Below are positions 25,585-33,961 of a stretch of DNA of 64,000 nt, piece after piece. The DNA comes from Streptomyces chartreusis NRRL 3882. GTDB lineage: Bacteria; Actinomycetota; Actinomycetes; Streptomycetales; Streptomycetaceae. Below the pieces are notes generated by a model. That model saw nothing but the letters and a program-made list of their open reading frames with translations, made no database searches and was not told the DNA's origin. The position numbers and the translations under genes are program-made. The stretch is from contig NZ_LT963352.1 of NCBI RefSeq assembly GCF_900236475.1, positions 8,527,001 through 8,591,000 on the forward strand. Reading direction: 5' to 3'. How positions within the stretch are numbered: position 1 is the stretch's first letter; each line of letters begins with the position of its first letter.

Positions 25585-28008
25585 TCAGTCGCCGGGAAGA
25601 GACTGCTCAGCCCAAATGGTCTTGCCGTTGGTCACCTGGCGGGACCCCCAGCCCTGGGTGAGCTGAGCGACAAGAAGCAACCCGCGTCCACCTTCGTCGA
25701 AGCCATGGGCCCGGCGCAGGTGGGGCGCGGTACTGCTGCCGTCCGAAACCTCACAGATGAGGGTGCGGTCGTAGATCAGTCTGAGCTCGATGGGAGGCCG
25801 ACCGTACCGGATGGCGTTGGTGACCAGTTCGCTGACGACCAACTCGGTGACGAACACGGCATCGTCCAACCCCCACTCGGACAGCTGTCGGCAAGCGGCC
25901 TTGCGCACCTCGGCGACTGCGGCGGGATCCGGCGGCACCTGCCAGGTCGCCACGTGCGAGGCGTCGAGGGCTCGGGTGCGGGCCACGAGGAGCGCCACAT
26001 CATCGGAGGGGCGATCCGCGAGCAAGGTGCGCAGCAGGGCATCGCACCTGGCCTCCAGATCCGGAGCCGGTTGCCGCAGCGCCTCGCGCATCGCGGCGAT
26101 CCCTACGTCGATGTCACGGCCGCGGACCTCGACGAGCCCGTCGGTGAAGAGGACGAGAAGGCTGCCCTCAGCCAACTCCAGCTCGGTCGACTCGAAGGGC
26201 AGGCCGCCCAGGCCGAGGGGAGGGCCTGCCGGAACCTCGAGGAACTCGACCGTGCCGTCAGGTGTCACAAGGGCCGGCCCGGGGTGGCCCGCGCGGGCGA
26301 TCGTGCAGTGGCGCGAAACGGGGTCGTAGACGGCGTACAGACAGGTGGCCCCGATGTCGCTGTCGAGCGGGGTCATGGCGTCGCCGCCGGCAGCATGGTT
26401 GACCAGGTCATCGAGGTGGGTCAGCAACTCGTCGGGCGGAAGGTCGACATCGGCCAGTGTGCGTACGGCGGTGCGCAGCCGCCCCATGGTCGCCGACGCC
26501 TGAACGCCGTGACCCACGACGTCACCGACGACCAGGGCGACCCGGGCACCGGAGAGCGGAATGACGTCGAACCAGTCACCGCCGACACCGGCCCGGGCGC
26601 TGGCGGGCAGATAACGGAAGGCGACATCGAGAGCCGCCTGCTGGGGGATACGTTGCGGCAGCAGGCTGCTCTGCAACGTGAGGGAGGTGTCGCGCTCGCG
26701 GGTGTACCGCCGGGCGTTGTCGATGCACACGGCGGCGCGAGCGGTGATCTCCTGGCCCAGCAGCAGGTCGTCCTGCTCGAAGCGCTTGGGCCGGCGATGG
26801 CGGGAGAACGTGGCCACGCCCAGGGTGAGGCCACGCGCACGCATGGGTACCGCCAGCACCGAGTGGAACCCGAACCGCCGCATGCGTTCGGCCCGCTCCG
26901 GCGCCGTCCGGCCCAGATCCTCCAGGGCGGCGGGCGTGACGTGCTCGATGAGTGGCCGCTCCGCGGCCAGGCACTCCGCCGCGGTGGAGCCCTCGGGATA
27001 GGCCGCTACCGTCCCGAGCGCCACCACGGCTTCGGGGCAGCCCTCCAGCACCGACTGACAGGCGACCCGGCGCAGCATCACCGGACCGCGCGGAGAACCC
27101 TGCGGCGGATCCTCACCCCCCTCGATCGACGGCAGGAGATCGACCGTGACGAAGTCGGCGAACCGTGGGACGGCCACGTCGGCGAGTTCCTGAGCGGTAC
27201 GGGGCAGGTCGAGAGTGCTGCCGATCCGCAGGCTGGCGTCGTTGACCAGGACCAGGCGCTGCCGTGCGAGGTTCTGCTCCGTCACGTCGTGTGCCGACAG
27301 CAGGACACCCTCGAGTCGCCCGTCGGAGCCCCGGACAGGGACGAGGGACACAGACCACAGGCTTTCCCGCTCATGGCCGGCAAGGTGCAGCGCGGCTCCG
27401 AGCTCCTGGAGGCAACCCGTCTCCAGGGCGGTTCGCATGCCCTGCTCGGCCCGTTCGCTCTCCGGGTCGAGGACGATCTCCGTCACCCGCAGGCCGCGCA
27501 TCTCCTGTTCGGACAGGCCCATCACACGTTCCATGTCGGCGTTCGCCCACCGCAACCGCAGTCCGGTGTCGTACAGAGCCATCGTGTAGGGAGCCTGGGC
27601 GAAACTGCGCCGCACGAACGCATCGTCCTCAGGCGTCGGTGCCGGTCTGACCACCGGTGACACCAGCAGCCAGTCGTCCCCGTCGATCTCCCGATGATGG
27701 GCCAGCAGGCCGATGGTGAGGCGATGCCCGTCCCGGTGCAGCAGTGTCGCGGTCCCGCTCCACCTCCGCAGGCCGGTCAGCGAGTTCAACGCATCGGTCG
27801 GAGCGGCGTCCGCGAGAAGCGCGGCGGCCTTCCGGCCGACCACCTCGGGGGCCCGGTAACCGAGCAGCCGCCGCGCCCCTTCGTTCCAGGCGGTCACGAC
27901 ACCGAGATCGTCGACGACGACCCTGGCCGTCGCCGCACCGTCGACACGTTCTTGCGACCAAGCGCTCGCGCCGTCGTCCCAGGCGGACGCGGATCCGGTC
28001 ATCACGTC
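25585..28008 (-). CDS. multidomain PAS-PAS-GAF-PP2C-HATPase phosphatase/anti-sigma-type regulator
   Basis: The protein of about 807 residues has, in order, a PAS domain (VVVDDLGVVTAWNEGARRLLGY), a second PAS (LYDTGLRLRWANADMERVMG), a GAF domain around 260-420, a SpoIIE-like PP2C domain (GGDWFDVIPLSG, VVGDVVGHGVQA, LVLFTDGLVEVRG) and a C-terminal HATPase_c anti-sigma-like domain (VTELVVSELVTNAIRYG, DEGGRGLLLVAQL). It probably senses a ligand or redox state and tunes a sigma-factor partner-switch. GTG 28008 has GAGGG nine bases upstream. ATG 28005, ATG 28029 and GTG 28068 are alternatives. The divergent ALDH promoter shares the 163-bp gap. Confidence 0.85.
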   Translation of the reverse strand, partial: DVMTGSASAWDDGASAWSQERVDGAATARVVVDDLGVVTAWNEGARRLLGYRAPEVVGRKAAALLADAAPTDALNSLTGLRRWSGTATLLHRDGHRLTIGLLAHHREIDGDDWLLVSPVVRPAPTPEDDAFVRRSFAQAPYTMALYDTGLRLRWANADMERVMGLSEQEMRGLRVTEIVLDPESERAEQGMRTALETGCLQELGAALHLAGHERESLWSVSLVPVRGSDGRLEGVLLSAHDVTEQNLARQRLVLVNDASLRIGSTLDLPRTAQELADVAVPRFADFVTVDLLPSIEGGEDPPQGSPRGPVMLRRVACQSVLEGCPEAVVALGTVAAYPEGSTAAECLAAERPLIEHVTPAALEDLGRTAPERAERMRRFGFHSVLAVPMRARGLTLGVATFSRHRRPKRFEQDDLLLGQEITARAAVCIDNARRYTRERDTSLTLQSSLLPQRIPQQAALDVAFRYLPASARAGVGGDWFDVIPLSGARVALVVGDVVGHGVQASATMGRLRTAVRTLADVDLPPDELLTHLDDLVNHAAGGDAMTPLDSDIGATCLYAVYDPVSRHCTIARAGHPGPALVTPDGTVEFLEVPAGPPLGLGGLPFESTELELAEGSLLVLFTDGLVEVRGRDIDVGIAAMREALRQPAPDLEARCDALLRTLLADRPSDDVALLVARTRALDASHVATWQVPPDPAAVAEVRKAACRQLSEWGLDDAVFVTELVVSELVTNAIRYGRPPIELRLIYDRTLICEVSDGSSTAPHLRRAHGFDEGGRGLLLVAQLTQGWGSRQVTNGKTIWAEQSLPGD

Positions 28009-28171
28009 ATCTGCCCTCGCTCCCGCCATGGGCCTGCTGTCCAGGACCGCCCTGAACCCGAGGTGCACCGCATCTTCACCATTACGACACTAGACAACAA
28101 GAGTGACAGACAGACGTGTATGGGTCCTCATGCCAGGACGGCGGCACCGACCCCGGACGGAGGGCGGCCCC

Positions 28172-29632
28172 ATGACGGGCAACGGCAAGACATGGCCGGA
28201 CCCGGTCGAGTGGACCGGGAAGATCTACAGCGCGGGCTGGCGCGAATCCGAGGGCGGCACACTCCAGGTGATCGAACCGGCCACGGGACATGCGCTGGCC
28301 GAAGTCGGCGTCGCCTCCTCCGTGGACGTCGCTCGGGCCGGTGCACGGGCCGCCCAGGCCGCCGGAGACTGGGCCGCGGCGGCTCCTTCCGACCGCATCG
28401 ATGTCCTGCTGCGCGCATCCTCCGCCCTGCGTGAACACAGCGCTACCTTCCGCGACTGGATCGTCCGTGAGTCAGCCGGTGTCCCCGCCAAGGGTGACTA
28501 CGAGATCACCGCTGCCCTCGCCCAACTGACGCACGCCGTGGGACTGGCGTCCCGCCCCCCAGGTGAGGTCCTGACCCCGCAGACCCCCGGTGGAACGAGT
28601 CTGGCGTGGCGGGTGCCCCTCGGTGTCGTCGGCGTCATCAACCCGTGGAACGCACCGCTGCTCTTCGCGGTGCGCGCGCTGGCGCCCGCACTGGCGCTGG
28701 GCAACACCGTGCTGCTCAAGCCGGACCCACTCACTCCGGTGTCCGGGGGTGTCCTCGTTGCGCGGCTCTTCGAGGACGCCGGACTGCCCGACGGAGTGCT
28801 GCAGGTCTTGCCGGGCGGCGCGGAGACCGGGCAGGCGGTCGCGGCAGACCCCCATGTCGCCATGGTTGCGTTCACCGGTTCCGCCGAGGTCGGACGCGTC
28901 GTGGCCGGTGTGGCGGGTGAGGGGCTGAAGCGGGTCGCCCTGGAGCTGGGCGGCAAGAACTCGCTCGTCGTGCTCGAGGACGCCGATGTGGACGCGGCCG
29001 CCTTGGCCGGAGCCGTGAGCACCTTCGGATACCAGGGACAGGCGTGCGTCGCCGCCGGCCGCCACCTGGTCCATGCCGATCTGGTCGAGGCGTACACCGA
29101 CGCGCTGGTCGGACACGCGCGGACCCTGCGCGTCGGTGACCCCCGCGTGGAGGGCGTCAGCATCGGCCCGATCATCAGCGAGCGGCTGGCCACCAGGATC
29201 GAGCGCATCGTCGACGAGAGCGTGGCCGGCGGGGCACGGGTGCTCACGGGCGGCCGACGCGACGGACTCTTCTACCCACCCACCGTCCTGGACCGCGTCG
29301 ACCGGGCCATGCCCGCGTTCACCGAGGAGATCTTCGGTCCCGTCGCGCCTGTCATTCCCTTTCACCGCGAGGCGGAGGCCATCGAGATCGCCAACGACAC
29401 CGCGTACGGCCTGACGGCCGCCGTGCACTCCGGCTCCGTACAGAGGGCGACCGCTGTCGCCGAGCAACTGCGCACCGGCATGGTCCACATCAACGACGTC
29501 TCGGCCAAGGACGCCGCGAACGCCCCCTTCGGAGGCATGGGCCTCTCCGGCAACGGCTCCCGCATCGGCGGCTCAGCCAGTCTGGAGGAGTTCACCCAGT
29601 GGCGCTGGCTGACGGCACCCGGACCGGTGTGA
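28172..29632 (+). CDS. NAD(P)-dependent aldehyde dehydrogenase (benzaldehyde/vanillin-type)
   Basis: The 486-residue protein has the ALDH hallmarks: VVGVINPWNAPLLF with the catalytic Asn, LLKPDPLTPVSG, FTGSAEVGR, the general-base Glu in ALELGGKNSLVVLEDAD, and the catalytic Cys in GYQGQACVAAGR. EEIFGPVAPVIPF and a closing PFGGMGLSGNG follow. It should oxidise an aromatic or aliphatic aldehyde to the acid in the cytosol. ATG 28172 follows GGAGGG, so the longer frame from 28103 is unlikely. A strong terminator lies 64 bp downstream. Confidence 0.88.
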   Translation: MTGNGKTWPDPVEWTGKIYSAGWRESEGGTLQVIEPATGHALAEVGVASSVDVARAGARAAQAAGDWAAAAPSDRIDVLLRASSALREHSATFRDWIVRESAGVPAKGDYEITAALAQLTHAVGLASRPPGEVLTPQTPGGTSLAWRVPLGVVGVINPWNAPLLFAVRALAPALALGNTVLLKPDPLTPVSGGVLVARLFEDAGLPDGVLQVLPGGAETGQAVAADPHVAMVAFTGSAEVGRVVAGVAGEGLKRVALELGGKNSLVVLEDADVDAAALAGAVSTFGYQGQACVAAGRHLVHADLVEAYTDALVGHARTLRVGDPRVEGVSIGPIISERLATRIERIVDESVAGGARVLTGGRRDGLFYPPTVLDRVDRAMPAFTEEIFGPVAPVIPFHREAEAIEIANDTAYGLTAAVHSGSVQRATAVAEQLRTGMVHINDVSAKDAANAPFGGMGLSGNGSRIGGSASLEEFTQWRWLTAPGPV

Positions 29633-29695
29633 CAACGCACGGACAGCGGCCCGAACCAGAAAGGCCCCGAACCCCAAAAGGCCCCGAACCAAAAA

Positions 29696-29719
29696 TGGCA
29701 AGGAGTCCTCTCCTTGCCA
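29696..29719 (+). terminator. hairpin between aldehyde dehydrogenase and helR
   Basis: A perfect 10-bp stem TGGCAAGGAG / CTCCTTGCCA with a TCCT loop sits 64 bp after the dehydrogenase stop. It probably insulates the rifamycin-inducible helR unit from upstream transcription. No strong T-run follows. Confidence 0.65.
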
Positions 29720-29740
29720 CTCTCAAGCTATAACACACAG

Positions 29741-29761
29741 GGGGTCTTGCGGCAAGGCCCC
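29741..29761 (+). promoter_or_regulatory. rifamycin-associated element (RAE)
   Basis: The half-sites GGGGTCTT and AAGGCCCC flank a GCGGC centre, forming an imperfect inverted repeat with one G-T pair. Positions 29742-29760 agree with the published 19-bp RAE consensus, as I recall it, at 18 of 19 positions. The element is found upstream of rifamycin-inducible resistance genes in actinomycetes. Here it lies 58 bp before the helR start. Confidence 0.8.
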
Positions 29762-29818
29762 CCGTCTCCCGCACACTGTCCCGCCTAGGCCCAGGACCTG
29801 CGGAAACGGGAGCATGAC

Positions 29819-31978
29819 GTGACCCCCCTGACCATGAGCGCGTTCGACCTTCCCGACCGCCTCTCGCGCAAAGCCGATCCGGCGCTGATCGCCGGGGACG
29901 AGCGGCACTTCGCCGCCGTCGCCGACTGCCTGGAGCAGTCGATCGCCGAACTGTCCGAGCGTCTCGAAGCCGAGCGCAAGGCGCCCGGCGGCAAGGGACG
30001 GCAGGCGATGGACCGGGACGCCGAGATCCACCGGCTGACCGCTCGCCTGCGCGCACTGCGCCGCTTCGGACTCGACCTGTGCCTCGGGCACATGGTCGGC
30101 ACCGACGACTCCGAGCCGGTGTACGTGGGGCGGCTCGGCCTCACGGACCGCGAGGGCCGCCGGCTGCTGGTGGACTGGCGATCCCCCGCGGCCGAGCCGT
30201 TCTTCGGCGCCACCCATGCCAACCCGATGGGGCTCGCCGGCCGTCGCCGGTACCGCTGGAGCGGCGGCCGGGTCAGCGACTACTGGGACGAGGTGTTCAC
30301 CGCCGACGCCTTCGACGGGCACGCCGCGCTCGACGACCAGTCCGCCTTCATCGCCAGCCTGGGCACCAACCGCTCGCCCCGGATGCGGGACGTCCTCGGC
30401 ACCATCCAGGCCGACCAGGACGCCATCATCCGCGCCGGTTCGCGCGGCGCCCTCGTCGTCGACGGCGGCCCGGGCACCGGAAAGACCGTCGTCGCCCTGC
30501 ACCGCTCCGCCTACCTCCTCTACTCCGACCCGCGCCTCGGACAGCACCGCCGGGGCGGCGTGCTGTTCGTCGGCCCGCACCGGCCGTACCTGTCCTACGT
30601 CGCCGACGTCCTGCCCAGCCTCGGCGAGGAGGGAGTGCAGACCTGCATCCTGCGGGACCTCGTCGACGAGGGGGCGGCGGCCGGGGAGGAGGCCGACCCG
30701 GAGGCGGCCCGCCTGAAGTCGTCCGCGGACATGGTGCGGGCGATCGAGAAGGCCGTCCGGTTCTACGAGGAACCGCCCACCGAGAGCATGACGGTCACGA
30801 CGCACTGGTCCGACATCCGTCTGAGCGCCGCCGACTGGGCCGTGGCGTTCGAGGCGGCGGAACCCGGCACGCCGCACAACGAGGCCCGCGACCAGGTCTG
30901 GGAGGAACTGCTCACGCTCCTCGTGGACAAGCACGAGGGCGAGGTCTCCGAGGCCCTGCTGCGCAAGTCGCTGTCACAGGACCGGGAGTTGGTCACGGCC
31001 TTCAACCGGGCCTGGCCGGTCCTGGAGGCGACCGACCTCGTCGGGGACCTCTGGTCGGTACCGGCCTATCTGCGGATGTGCGCTCCCTGGCTCAGCCGCG
31101 ACGAGGTGCGCACACTGCAACGCGCGCAGCCCCAGGCCTGGACCGTGTCAGACCTGCCCCTGCTGGACGCCGCCCGGCAGCGGCTCGGCGACCCGGAGGC
31201 GTCCCGGCGCCAACGCCGGCGGGAGGCCGCCGTCGCCGCCCAGCGCGAGCGCATGGCCGACGTCATCGACGACCTGCTGGAGGCCCACAGCTACGACGAC
31301 GGCGAAGGCGTGCTGGTCATGCTGCACGGGCAGGACATGCGCAACTCCCTGGTCGACGAGAGCGCCCTGCCCACGGCCGACCCCGACCGGCTCGCCGGAC
31401 CGTTCGTGCACATCGTCGTGGACGAGGCCCAGGAACTGACCGACGCGGAGTGGCAGATGCTGCTGCTGCGCTGCCCGTCCCGCAGCTTCACCATCGCCGG
31501 GGACCGCGCCCAGGCCCGGCACGGGTTCACGGAGTCGTGGCGGGAACGGCTGGAGCGGGTCGGGTTCGACCGGGTCGACCTGGCCTCGCTGAGCATCAAC
31601 TACCGGACCCCGGAGGAGATCATGGCGGAGGCCGAGCCGGTCATCCGGGCCGTGCTGCCGGACGCCAACGTGCCGGTGTCGATCCGCAGCGGCGGCGTTC
31701 CCGTGGTGCACGGGCCGGCCGCGGAGCTGACCTCGGTCCTCGACACCTGGCTGGCCGCGCATGCCGACGGGATCGCCTGTGTCATCGGCGACCCCACGTT
31801 CCGGCCGGCGTCGTCCCGCGTCCGGTCGCTGACCCCGGAGCTGTCGAAGGGGCTGGAGTTCGACCTGGTCGTCCTCGTCGACCCGCAGGACTTCGGCACG
31901 GGCGTCGAGGGAGCGGTCGACCACTATGTCGCGATGACCCGGGCGACCCAGCAGCTCGTCGTCCTCACGAGTTCCTGA
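29819..31978 (+). CDS. helR: HelR, RNA polymerase recycling motor ATPase (rifamycin tolerance)
   Basis: The 719-residue protein has a Glu/Arg-rich N-terminal coiled coil (about residues 25-85), which in HelD-type proteins enters the RNA polymerase secondary channel. A superfamily 1 helicase-like motor follows: Walker A GGPGTGKT near residue 216, Walker B VVDEAQELTDAEW, then TIAGDRAQ and LSINYRTPEEI. The C-terminal KGLEFDLVVLVDP and YVAMTRATQQLVVL are the last motor motifs. HelR rescues stalled polymerase and displaces rifamycins. A rifamycin-associated element 58 bp upstream fits this role. The GTG start has GGGAG seven bases upstream. Confidence 0.88.
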   Translation: MTPLTMSAFDLPDRLSRKADPALIAGDERHFAAVADCLEQSIAELSERLEAERKAPGGKGRQAMDRDAEIHRLTARLRALRRFGLDLCLGHMVGTDDSEPVYVGRLGLTDREGRRLLVDWRSPAAEPFFGATHANPMGLAGRRRYRWSGGRVSDYWDEVFTADAFDGHAALDDQSAFIASLGTNRSPRMRDVLGTIQADQDAIIRAGSRGALVVDGGPGTGKTVVALHRSAYLLYSDPRLGQHRRGGVLFVGPHRPYLSYVADVLPSLGEEGVQTCILRDLVDEGAAAGEEADPEAARLKSSADMVRAIEKAVRFYEEPPTESMTVTTHWSDIRLSAADWAVAFEAAEPGTPHNEARDQVWEELLTLLVDKHEGEVSEALLRKSLSQDRELVTAFNRAWPVLEATDLVGDLWSVPAYLRMCAPWLSRDEVRTLQRAQPQAWTVSDLPLLDAARQRLGDPEASRRQRRREAAVAAQRERMADVIDDLLEAHSYDDGEGVLVMLHGQDMRNSLVDESALPTADPDRLAGPFVHIVVDEAQELTDAEWQMLLLRCPSRSFTIAGDRAQARHGFTESWRERLERVGFDRVDLASLSINYRTPEEIMAEAEPVIRAVLPDANVPVSIRSGGVPVVHGPAAELTSVLDTWLAAHADGIACVIGDPTFRPASSRVRSLTPELSKGLEFDLVVLVDPQDFGTGVEGAVDHYVAMTRATQQLVVLTSS

Positions 31979-31984
31979 CACGGG

Positions 31985-32025
31985 CTCCGGCCGGGGCCCT
32001 CCCGCAGTGGGGGCCCCGGCCGGAG
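31985..32025. terminator. bidirectional terminator between helR and inositol operon
   Basis: A 15-bp perfect stem, CTCCGGCCGGGGCCC with GGGCCCCGGCCGGAG, encloses an 11-base loop in the 69-bp gap between convergent genes. Its symmetry lets it serve both directions. No long T-run follows on either strand. Confidence 0.75.
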
Positions 32026-32047
32026 GTTCAAGGGGGTGTCCGCATCT

Positions 32048-32917
32048 CTACGCGGCCAGCTCCTTGCGGATGCGGTCCAGCATGAAGGCCGACGACTCCC
32101 GGGCCCGCTCCTCCCAGGCGAAGACGCAGGACGTGGCGACACCGTCGAAGCCCAGCTCGCGCAGCGTGCCGAAGAAGGCGTCCCAGTCGACCTCGCCCTG
32201 GCCGATGTCGAGGTGCTGGTGGACACGGGCGGGGGTGCCCGGCGGGTTGAGGATGTAGCGCAGGCCGGACGAACCCTTGTGGTTGAAGGAGTCCGCGATG
32301 TGCACGTGCTGGAGCTTGTCACCGGCGTAGCGCATCATCGCCGGGATGTCGGCGCCGACCTCCGAGGCCCCGGAGAGGTGGAAGGAGTGCGGGGCGCAGT
32401 ACAGGTAGTTCACCCACGGCTTGTTGATCGCGCGGACGAGATCGACGGCGGGCGTGTTCTCCTCGCAGAAGTCGTCCGGATGCGCCTCCAGGTTCAGAGC
32501 GATGCCTTCGCGCTCGAACACTGGGAGCAGCTCCTCCAGCGAGCGCCAGAAGGCGGCCTCGCTCTCGGCGGCGCGCTCGGGGCGGCCGTTGAACTCCGAG
32601 TTCATCAGCGGGCATTCGAGCTCGACGGTGATCTCGATCATCCGCTTCCAGTAGCGGACGGCGGCCTGCCGCTCGGTCTCGTCCGGCGAGGACCACTTGT
32701 ACAGCGGCAGAACCGAGGAGAGCTGGACACCATGGGTGCGCAGCGCGTTCTTCAGCTCCGCCACCCGCGCGTCGTCCGCCCGCGGGTGCAGGAAGAACGG
32801 CATGAAGTCCTCGCGCGGCGACAACTCGATGTACTCGTAACCGAGTTCGGCGACCGTGCGCACCATCTCGTCGATGGGCAGGGCGCGGAACATGTAGGGG
32901 TCGAGGGCGATCTTCAC
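32048..32917 (-). CDS. TIM-barrel sugar phosphate isomerase/epimerase (inositol catabolism type)
   Basis: The 289-residue protein starts at GTG 32917, overlapping the stop of the dehydrogenase gene by 4 bases. It is an AP-endonuclease-2-type xylose isomerase barrel: KIALDPYMFR at strand 1, GYEYIELSPREDF, LNLEAHPDDFCEEN with a metal Glu, NYLYCAPHSFHLSG, and LQHVHIADSFNHKG carrying metal His residues. VDWDAFFGTLRELGFDGVATS closes the barrel. The operon suggests an inosose dehydratase, isomerase or epimerase step. It is the last gene of a four-gene unit. Confidence 0.82.
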   Translation of the reverse strand: MKIALDPYMFRALPIDEMVRTVAELGYEYIELSPREDFMPFFLHPRADDARVAELKNALRTHGVQLSSVLPLYKWSSPDETERQAAVRYWKRMIEITVELECPLMNSEFNGRPERAAESEAAFWRSLEELLPVFEREGIALNLEAHPDDFCEENTPAVDLVRAINKPWVNYLYCAPHSFHLSGASEVGADIPAMMRYAGDKLQHVHIADSFNHKGSSGLRYILNPPGTPARVHQHLDIGQGEVDWDAFFGTLRELGFDGVATSCVFAWEERARESSAFMLDRIRKELAA

Positions 32918-33933
32918 GCGGTGCCTCCGTAGAACGCGGGGCGGGGCTTCATGTCGGTGGTGACGAGCTCGCCGCCGGACTCCAGGGACCGGACGGCGGC
33001 GTCGGTGATGACCGTGGCGGCGTAACCGTCCCAGGAGGACGGGCCGGTGGGCTCGGTGCCGGCCGCCACCGACGCCACCCACTCGCGGAACTCGGTGTCG
33101 AAGGCCTCCGCGAACCGGTCCTTCCAGTCCTGCAGCACGTTCGTGCCGTGCCGGGCCGCCGTGCGGACCCCGACGGCCGCCGGGTCGGGCAGCCGGACGA
33201 GGCCGTCCTCGCCGACGACCTCGCACTGGATGTCGTAGCCGTACTGGCAGTTGACGAAGACCTCCAGGTCGATCCGGACGCCCTCGGACGTCTCGAAGAT
33301 CATGATCTGCGGGTCCTTGAGATGCGGGAACCGCTTGCTCGTGGCACGCGGCGTGACCACCTGGGCGGAGACGATCTCGTCGTCGAGCAGCCAGCGCAGC
33401 ACGTCGATCTCATGGACCGCCGTGTCCTGGGCGGCCATGGCGGAGTGGTACGACTCCGGCACGGTCGGGTTGCGGTGGGCGCAGTGCACGATCAGCGGGG
33501 CCCCGAGGGAGCCGGTCGACAGGACCTCCTTCATCTGGCGGTAGCCGGCGTCGAAGCGGCGCATGAAGCCGACCTGCACCAGGCGGCGGCCCTGCGCCCG
33601 CTCGGCCTCGACGATCCGCAGACAGTCCTCGGCGGTCGTGGCCAGCGGTTTCTCGCAGAACACCGGCTTGCCGGCCGCGATCGCGTTCAGGACGTGCTCG
33701 GCGTGGGTGGGCCCCCAGGAGGTGACGAGGACGGCGTCCACGTCGGGGGAGGCGATGAGATCCGCGCCGGTGGGCAGCGCGGTGGCACCCACCCGGGCCG
33801 CCACCTCGGCGGCGCGCAAGGTGTCGATGTCGGTCACGGCCGTGACGGCGGCCCCGGTGACGACTTCGGTGAGCCGCCGGGTGTGGTCCTGGCCGATCAT
33901 TCCGGCGCCGATGACGCCTACGCGTACGGTCAT
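32914..33933 (-). CDS. iolG: Gfo/Idh/MocA oxidoreductase, inositol 2-dehydrogenase-like
   Basis: The 339-residue protein has the NAD-binding VRVGVIGAGMIGQDHTRRL, the catalytic VFCEKPLATT Lys-Pro motif, and the helix with VHEIDVLRWLLDDE holding the Asp and His used for proton relay in inositol dehydrogenases. The family oxidises myo-inositol or scyllo-inositol to the inosose. It lies between an IolT-like transporter and a TIM-barrel enzyme, with overlaps and short gaps, which supports an inositol substrate. Other polyols remain possible. Confidence 0.82.
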   Translation of the reverse strand: MTVRVGVIGAGMIGQDHTRRLTEVVTGAAVTAVTDIDTLRAAEVAARVGATALPTGADLIASPDVDAVLVTSWGPTHAEHVLNAIAAGKPVFCEKPLATTAEDCLRIVEAERAQGRRLVQVGFMRRFDAGYRQMKEVLSTGSLGAPLIVHCAHRNPTVPESYHSAMAAQDTAVHEIDVLRWLLDDEIVSAQVVTPRATSKRFPHLKDPQIMIFETSEGVRIDLEVFVNCQYGYDIQCEVVGEDGLVRLPDPAAVGVRTAARHGTNVLQDWKDRFAEAFDTEFREWVASVAAGTEPTGPSSWDGYAATVITDAAVRSLESGGELVTTDMKPRPAFYGGTA

Positions 33934-33961
33934 GGTGAACTCCTTGCAGAAGATCAGAAGG

